From DATGKR01 sp035294565 (GTDB lineage: Bacteria > Actinomycetota > Acidimicrobiia > Acidimicrobiales > Palsa-688), in the NCBI GenBank assembly GCA_035294565.1, contig DATGKR010000063.1, positions 1 through 8,772 of the forward strand: DNA of 8,772 bases, read 5' to 3'. The position numbers and the translations under genes were made by a program. Of this stretch, positions 4,890 through 8,772 are shown piece after piece. Each line of letters opens with the position of its first letter. Position 1 is the stretch's first letter. The notes under the pieces are model-generated. The model did no database searches. It had not been told where the DNA came from and saw nothing but the letters and a program-made list of their open reading frames with translations.

Positions 4890-6221
4890 GTGGACCTCTT
4901 CGAATCCGCCCTGGAGGAGCGGCTGGCCGGGCGCGCGCCACTCGCCGCCAGGATGCGGCCCCGCTCGCTCGACGAGGTCGTCGGCCAGCGGCACCTGATC
5001 GGGCCGGGCGGCCCGCTGCGAACATTGATCGAGGCCGACCGCCTTTCGTCGGTCGTGCTGTGGGGGCCGCCGGGCACGGGCAAGACCACACTGGCCAACG
5101 TCGTGGCGGGGAGGACGGGGAGGGAGTTCGTGCCGTTGTCCGCGGTCAGCGCCGGCGTCAAGGACGTGCGGGAGGTGATCGACGCCGCCAGGCGCCGGCT
5201 CGGTGAGCAAGGCCGCGGGACGATCCTCTTCCTCGACGAGGTGCACCGCTTCAACAAGGCCCAGCAAGACGCCCTGCTGCCCGCGGTCGAGTCAGGGCTG
5301 GTGACGTTGATAGGGGCGACGACGGAGAACCCCTTCTTCGAGGTGAACGCCCCGCTGCTGAGCCGCTCGACCGTTTTCCGCCTCGAGCCGCTCGGAGCGG
5401 ACGACCTACGGGAGCTGGTGCGCCGCGCCGCGGCGGTGGAGGGGGTAGCCGTTTCGGCCGAAGCCGTCGACCACCTGGTCGACCTCGCCGGCGGGGACGC
5501 CAGGGCCGCGCTCACCGCCCTCGAAGTAGCAGTCGCCCTGTCGGAAGGCGACGTCGGCCTGGAGCACGTCGAACGAGCGCGCCAGGCCCGGGTGCTCAGC
5601 TACGGCGAGGACGACCACTACGACGTCATCTCGGCGTTCATAAAGTCGATCCGCGGCTCCGATCCCGACTCCGGCCTCTACTGGCTGGCGAAAATGATCG
5701 CCGCGGGGGAGGACGCCCGTTTCATCGCCCGGAGGCTGGTCATCCTCGCCTCGGAGGACGTCGGCATGGCGGACCCGACGGGCCTGCTCGTCGCCGACGC
5801 CGCGGCGCGGGCGGTGGAGTTCGTGGGCCTCCCCGAAGCGGCCCTCAACCTCGCCCACGCCGTCGTCTACCTGGCCACCGCCCCCAAGTCGAACACGGTC
5901 ATGTCCGCCCTCGCCCGGGCGCGCGGCGACGTGGAGAGCAAGCCGCCAGGACAGGTGCCGGCACCTTTGAGGTCGGTCCATCCCTACCAGGCCCGCAAGA
6001 TGAAGGAGGACGGCGGCTACGCCTACCCCCACAACGACCCTTCCGGCTTCGTGCGCCAGGAGTACCGCCCGGCCGAGGTCGCCGGCAGCGTGTACTACCG
6101 GCCGTCCCCGCACGGCAAGGAGGCGGAGGTCGCCGATCGGCTGCGACGCTGGTGGGGCGACGAGCCCTACGACGCCGAGGAGTGGTGGCGGTTCGAGAAG
6201 TTCGCCGACCCGCCGCGCTGA
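4890..6221 (+). CDS. rarA: Replication-associated recombination protein RarA (MgsA), AAA+ ATPase
   Basis: This 443-residue protein carries the RarA/MgsA/Mgs1 (WRNIP1) features in order: LAARMRPRSLDEVVGQRHL (18-36), Walker A GPPGTGKT (59-66), SAVSAGVKDVREVID (84-98), Walker B ILFLDEVHRFNKAQQDALLP (112-131), sensor 1 GATTENP (142-148) and the arginine finger LLSRS near 159. After these come the lid region and the C-terminal block with FIKSIRGSDPDSGLYWLA and SEDVG. RarA is a tetrameric cytoplasmic ATPase acting at stalled replication forks and single-stranded DNA ends, alongside SSB. The length is typical (about 430-450). GTG at 4890 is supported by the conserved MDLF start and by a -10 box 7 bases upstream. 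There is no functional tie to the ferritin operon on its other side; the genes simply share a promoter region. Confidence 0.96.
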   Translation: MDLFESALEERLAGRAPLAARMRPRSLDEVVGQRHLIGPGGPLRTLIEADRLSSVVLWGPPGTGKTTLANVVAGRTGREFVPLSAVSAGVKDVREVIDAARRRLGEQGRGTILFLDEVHRFNKAQQDALLPAVESGLVTLIGATTENPFFEVNAPLLSRSTVFRLEPLGADDLRELVRRAAAVEGVAVSAEAVDHLVDLAGGDARAALTALEVAVALSEGDVGLEHVERARQARVLSYGEDDHYDVISAFIKSIRGSDPDSGLYWLAKMIAAGEDARFIARRLVILASEDVGMADPTGLLVADAAARAVEFVGLPEAALNLAHAVVYLATAPKSNTVMSALARARGDVESKPPGQVPAPLRSVHPYQARKMKEDGGYAYPHNDPSGFVRQEYRPAEVAGSVYYRPSPHGKEAEVADRLRRWWGDEPYDAEEWWRFEKFADPPR

Positions 6222-6309
6222 CCCGCCTTACCCACCGTGCTGGCCCGCCTTACCCGCCGTGCTGGCCCGCCTTACCCGCCGCGCCGGGCCGCCTTACCCG
6301 CCGCGCCGG
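6222..6309. repeat. Four tandem 22-bp repeats between convergent genes
   Basis: Units lie at 6222-6243, 6244-6265, 6266-6287 and 6288-6309. Each is close to CCCGCCTTACCC followed by GCCGYGCYGG. The array starts at the base after the rarA stop. The TTA of unit 4 (6294-6296) is the TAA stop of the minus-strand hydrolase, so unit 4 partly codes the hydrolase C-terminus. The units are not separated by spacers, and 22 is not a multiple of 3. No stable hairpin with a T tract is seen, so a normal terminator is not supported. Confidence 0.85.
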
Positions 6310-7316
6310 CCCGCCACCCGTTCCGGCGCGTCGAGGCCGGCCACGAACTCGTCGAGCAGGCGGGCGAACTCGGCGGGCCTCTCCTGCATGATCTGGTGGC
6401 CGGCTCCGGGCAGGACCTCGAAGCGGGCGTGGGGCAAGAAGCTGGCGATCCGCCGCGCCGCGTAGACCGGGGTGAGCAGGTCGCGTGATCCGACGAGGAC
6501 CATCGACGGCGTGCGGGTCGCGGCGAGCGCCTTGCGTGCGTCGTGGTCGAGCAGGTCGATACCCGACGGGAGGGAGGTGGCCTGCGGGACCTCGGCGGCG
6601 AAGCGTCGTGTCTGGTCGACGGCGCGCGCAGGGGGTTTGTTGCCGAAGGCCAGCCGGGTCATCACCCACGACAGGTCGTCGTCGCCGATGTGCCGGGCGG
6701 GCACGGGCCTGCCCTCGTCGAGCCTTCTGACCAGACGGCCGCCGAGCGCCTTGGCGACCGGCAGCACCACCTTCGGCGCCACCTGGTAGGCGGCGGTGTC
6801 CATGAAAACCAGGCCGGCGACGCGCTCGTCGAGGACGTCGGGGAAGTCGCCGGCGAACTCCATCACGATCATGCCGCCCATCGAGTGGCCGACGACGACC
6901 GCGCCGCGCAGGTCGAAGTGCTCGAGGACCGACTTGACGTCGCGTGCGGCGACCTTGCGACCGAAGCCCCCGGAACCCGCCTTGGACAGGCCGTGGCCGC
7001 GGACGTCGATGGCAAGGACCCGGTAGCGGTCGGCAAGCCCGTGTAGCTGGGGGGCCCACACCCCTGCCTGGAGGGTGATCCCGTGGATGAGCAGGAGCGG
7101 CCGGCCGCTGCCGCGCTCGAGGACGTGGATGGTGCCACCGTCGGCGGCGGCCACGAAGTGCTCGGCCACGTCGGGAGGCACCTCGTACAGGGGGTCGAGG
7201 TCGGGGTCGCGGCGGGATTTGATGGCGTCCGCCGACAGGCGCAGGGCGACCCTGCCGGCCAGGCCGGCGGCGGAGAGGGCGATCGCCGTCGCGGCCAGCT
7301 TCTTGGCTGGGACCAT
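6294..7316 (-). CDS. Alpha/beta hydrolase
   Basis: This 340-residue protein is an alpha/beta-hydrolase fold enzyme. The oxyanion-hole motif is LLLIHG (75-79), the nucleophile elbow GHSMGG (143-148, S145), the acid D279 in VGSRDLLTP, and the histidine H307 in PGAGHQIMQERP. All three members of the triad are present. DVRGHGLS (104-111) is also typical. An extra segment at about 190-255, between nucleophile and acid, forms the cap. The first 25 residues (KKLAATAIALSAAGLAGRVAL) are moderately hydrophobic and could be a signal anchor or a membrane-associated helix. The substrate cannot be told; lipase/esterase, haloperoxidase-like and epoxide-hydrolase relatives share this pattern. ATG at 7316 has no clear Shine-Dalgarno sequence. 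The C-terminal residues (VAGRRGG) and stop come partly from a 22-bp repeat unit. Confidence 0.9.
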   Translation of the reverse strand: MVPAKKLAATAIALSAAGLAGRVALRLSADAIKSRRDPDLDPLYEVPPDVAEHFVAAADGGTIHVLERGSGRPLLLIHGITLQAGVWAPQLHGLADRYRVLAIDVRGHGLSKAGSGGFGRKVAARDVKSVLEHFDLRGAVVVGHSMGGMIVMEFAGDFPDVLDERVAGLVFMDTAAYQVAPKVVLPVAKALGGRLVRRLDEGRPVPARHIGDDDLSWVMTRLAFGNKPPARAVDQTRRFAAEVPQATSLPSGIDLLDHDARKALAATRTPSMVLVGSRDLLTPVYAARRIASFLPHARFEVLPGAGHQIMQERPAEFARLLDEFVAGLDAPERVAGRRGG

Positions 7317-7519
7317 GGCGAAAGGCTGCCAGGCGGTGCCGGGCGGGTTCCAATCGGCGCCGGCGGTCGCGGACTCGTGCGGCGGGCGGCGGCCCAGGTG
7401 CCGGCGGCTCGCAGGCCGGAGACTCGACCAGCCAGGCGACTCCCGTGCCGACCACCGCCGCGCCAGCGCGGTGGCCCAGGTGCCGGCGGCGGTGGCCCCG
7501 CCCCCGTACGATCTTGGCG
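7317..7519. other. Divergent intergenic region, hydrolase and ABC operon
   Basis: These 203 bases carry no convincing gene. They hold an 18-bp direct repeat, GGCCCAGGTGCCGGCGGC, at 7391-7408 and 7473-7490 (82 bases apart), and a short dyad CCGCGC-CA-GCGCGG at 7458-7471, about 36 bases before the ABC -10 box. Either could be a regulator site. In DNA this GC-rich such motifs also occur by chance. No -10 box was found for the hydrolase. Confidence 0.35.
7507..7512 (+). promoter_or_regulatory. -10 box of the ABC exporter operon, leaderless
   Basis: TACGAT, a good actinobacterial -10 match, ends 7 bases before GTG 7520. It therefore marks 7520 as the start and makes any longer reading from 7445 unlikely. 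Confidence 0.62.
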
Positions 7520-8230
7520 GTGCAGGGCATCGAGGTGCGGGGCCTGGTCAAGTCCTACGGGACCCTGCGCGCCCTCGACGGGGTCGACCTCACCGTACCC
7601 CCGGGGACCCTCACCGCCCTGGTCGGCAAGAACGGCGCCGGAAAGTCGACCCTCATCCGGACGCTGGCCACGACGATCCTGCCCGACGAAGGCACGGTGC
7701 GCGTCGGGGGCTTCGACGTCCGCGAGCACCCCGAGCAGGCGCGGCGGGAAACAGGCGTGTTCTTCGGCGACGAGCGGTCGTTCTACTGGCGGCTCAGCGG
7801 CCGGGAGAACCTCCGCTTCTTCGCCGCCCTGCAAGGCATCCGTCGGCGCGACGTGGACCGTGCTGTCACCGCGGCGCTGGCTTCGGTCGACCTCCTCGAC
7901 GTGGGCGACCGTCGGGTGGACCGCTACTCGAGCGGGATGCGAGCCCGCCTCGGCCTCGCCCGCGCGCTGCTCGGAGGGCCGTCGGTGCTGCTGCTCGACG
8001 AGCCGACCAAGAGCATCGACCCGGTCACCGCGGCCGACATAAGGGCGCACGTGACCCGCATCCGCTCGGAGGCGAACATCGCCGTGCTCTTCGCGACCCA
8101 CGACCTCCACGAGGCCGCCTCGCTGGCAGACGAGGACGTGATCCTCGCCAACGGGCGGGTGGCAGCCGTCGTCCCCGGCGGAGGCGAGACCTCCGCCCTG
8201 GAGCGGGTTCTGATAGAGGCGAACCGTTGA
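7520..8230 (+). CDS. ABC transporter ATP-binding protein (ABC-2 exporter type)
   Basis: This 236-residue nucleotide-binding domain has Walker A GKNGAGKST (36-44, K42), signature YSSGM (136-140, a variant of LSGGQ), Walker B VLLLDE (156-161), D-loop SID (165-167) and the switch histidine H194 in FATHDLHEA. The Q-loop region reads GVFFGDERSFYWRLSGRENL (79-98), with no glutamine at the usual place; I recall this GDERSFYWRL form from a subgroup of ABC-2 exporter ATPases. It should dimerise on the cytoplasmic side and drive the permease encoded just downstream. The substrate is unknown; sugar polymers, lipids or drugs are all possible. GTG at 7520 is chosen for the -10 box TACGAT 7 bases upstream and for the conserved start of the first strand (IEVRGLVKSYG). 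A 5'-extended frame from 7445 adds only an arginine-rich stretch. Confidence 0.93.
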   Translation: MQGIEVRGLVKSYGTLRALDGVDLTVPPGTLTALVGKNGAGKSTLIRTLATTILPDEGTVRVGGFDVREHPEQARRETGVFFGDERSFYWRLSGRENLRFFAALQGIRRRDVDRAVTAALASVDLLDVGDRRVDRYSSGMRARLGLARALLGGPSVLLLDEPTKSIDPVTAADIRAHVTRIRSEANIAVLFATHDLHEAASLADEDVILANGRVAAVVPGGGETSALERVLIEANR

Positions 8231-8249
8231 CAACGGCGCGGGACCGAGC

Positions 8250-8326
8250 GTGAACCCGGCGGCGGCGCGGGAGGGCGGCGCGTGAACCCGCCGGCGAGGG
8301 GAGCGCGGCGGGTGAACCCAGCGGCG
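8250..8326 (+). repeat. Triplicated GTG start context before the permease
   Basis: Near-identical 15-mers GTGAACCC(G/A)(G/C)CGGCG begin at 8250, 8282 and 8312, spaced by 32 and 30 bases. The purine-rich spacers GCGCGGGAGGGCGGCGC and GAGGGGAGCGCGGCGG match each other too. Each copy of the later two has a Shine-Dalgarno-like stretch (8270-8275; 8296-8303) before its GTG. The first GTG opens an 11-residue frame whose TGA (8283-8285) overlaps the second GTG as GTGA. The second and third are in one frame with the permease. Confidence 0.75.
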
Positions 8327-8772
8327 GTGTTCGCCGCCTTCATCCGCCGCGACGTTCGGATCGCCCTGTCCTACCGCTTCGGTTTCGCTTCCACGCTGGT
8401 CCAGTCGCTGGTCAGCGTGGTGTTCGTCTACTTCCTGGGCCACCTGGTCGGCTCGAGGGCCACCTCGGGTGGGTCGGTCCTTCGCCAGGGCTACTTCCCC
8501 TTCGCCGTGCTCGGGGTCGCCCTCCTGGGCGTGGTGAGCGCCGGCCTCTCGGCGGTCTCCGAGCGTCTCCGCAACGACCAGGTGACGGGCACGTTCGAGA
8601 TGCTCCTCTCGACGGCGACCCCCCCGTGGCTGGCCGTCCTCTCAGGCGCCCTCTACCCCCTGCTGTACTCGACGGCGATCGGCCTGGTCACGGTGGGGAT
8701 CGCCGCGGGCGGGTTCGGCATGCGCTTGCACACGGGGCCCGCCGGTGCAGGGGTCGCAGTCGCCGCCCTGCT
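8312..8772 (+). CDS. ABC-2 type transporter permease (C-terminus cut by window edge)
   Basis: 153 codons are visible. The start FIRRDVRIALSYRFGF is the usual amphipathic lead-in of ABC-2 permeases. Membrane segments follow at about residues 24-46, 62-82 and 108-132, and another begins near 143. Between segments 2 and 3, SERLRNDQVTGTFEMLLSTATPPW matches the cytoplasmic coupling loop of this family (often E.G..E.LL.TP). It is the membrane partner of the ATPase 81 bases upstream and probably exports an unidentified substrate. GTG at 8312 gives the compact N-terminus typical of the family and has GAGGGGAG 8 bases before it. GTG at 8282, in the same frame with GGAGGG 6 bases before it, would add 10 residues and is a real alternative. 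Confidence 0.88.
   Translation, partial: MNPAAVFAAFIRRDVRIALSYRFGFASTLVQSLVSVVFVYFLGHLVGSRATSGGSVLRQGYFPFAVLGVALLGVVSAGLSAVSERLRNDQVTGTFEMLLSTATPPWLAVLSGALYPLLYSTAIGLVTVGIAAGGFGMRLHTGPAGAGVAVAAL

Noticed and set aside
6222..6309. CRISPR array or rho-independent terminator
   Set aside because: The 22-bp units abut with no spacers, and they do not form a stable hairpin followed by a T tract.
6869..8443. A 524-codon minus-strand frame over the hydrolase and ABC region
   Set aside because: It changes character along its length, has no recognisable domain and is antisense to the ATPase and out of frame with the hydrolase.

Overview
The window is very GC-rich, with dense gene packing, GTG starts, 1-4 base gene overlaps and several start codons placed 6-7 bases behind a TANNNT-type -10 box, which implies leaderless mRNAs. 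Together with the 'GYWLVASDGGVFTFGDAxFYGS' protein repeats, this points to an actinobacterium (Actinomycetota), plausibly of the class Acidimicrobiia. The lineage is inferred from style and from remembered repeat distribution, not from a marker gene.

Left block, minus strand, 2917 down to the left edge: a tightly coupled four-gene set resembling part of a methylamine dehydrogenase (mau) cluster. In order of transcription it has a membrane-anchored MauD/TlpA-like thioredoxin protein, a 153-residue protein of unknown function, a MauE/DoxX-like membrane protein, and a Tat-exported cysteine-rich protein resembling the methylamine dehydrogenase light chain. The last is fused to at least five 42-residue propeller-like repeats and runs off the window. 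The neighbouring stop and start codons overlap at all three junctions. I infer an envelope thiol-redox module that folds the cysteine-rich product, or builds a cofactor in it, outside the cytoplasm. No heavy chain (mauB) or mauG is seen here, and the second tryptophan needed for the TTQ cofactor appears to be replaced by cysteine. Methylamine oxidation should therefore not be assumed. This is the most interesting part of the window.

Centre: surE (plus strand, survival nucleotidase) starts 61 bases from the MauD-like gene, on the opposite strand. Its 3' end overlaps, tail to tail, the end of an encapsulin nanocompartment operon (minus strand). That operon has an encapsulated ferritin with all recognisable ferroxidase residues and a C-terminal cargo-loading peptide, followed by the encapsulin shell gene. 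It is a complete iron-storage compartment. It shares a 41-base divergent promoter region with rarA (plus strand, AAA+ ATPase for stalled replication forks).

Right block: four 22-bp tandem repeats separate rarA from a convergent alpha/beta hydrolase gene (minus strand) and supply the hydrolase stop codon. Divergent from the hydrolase is an ABC exporter operon (plus strand): an ATPase with a clear leaderless promoter, then an ABC-2 permease cut by the right edge. The permease start region is triplicated as tandem copies of a GTG start context. No tRNA, rRNA, CRISPR array, insertion sequence or convincing hairpin-plus-U-tract terminator was seen.
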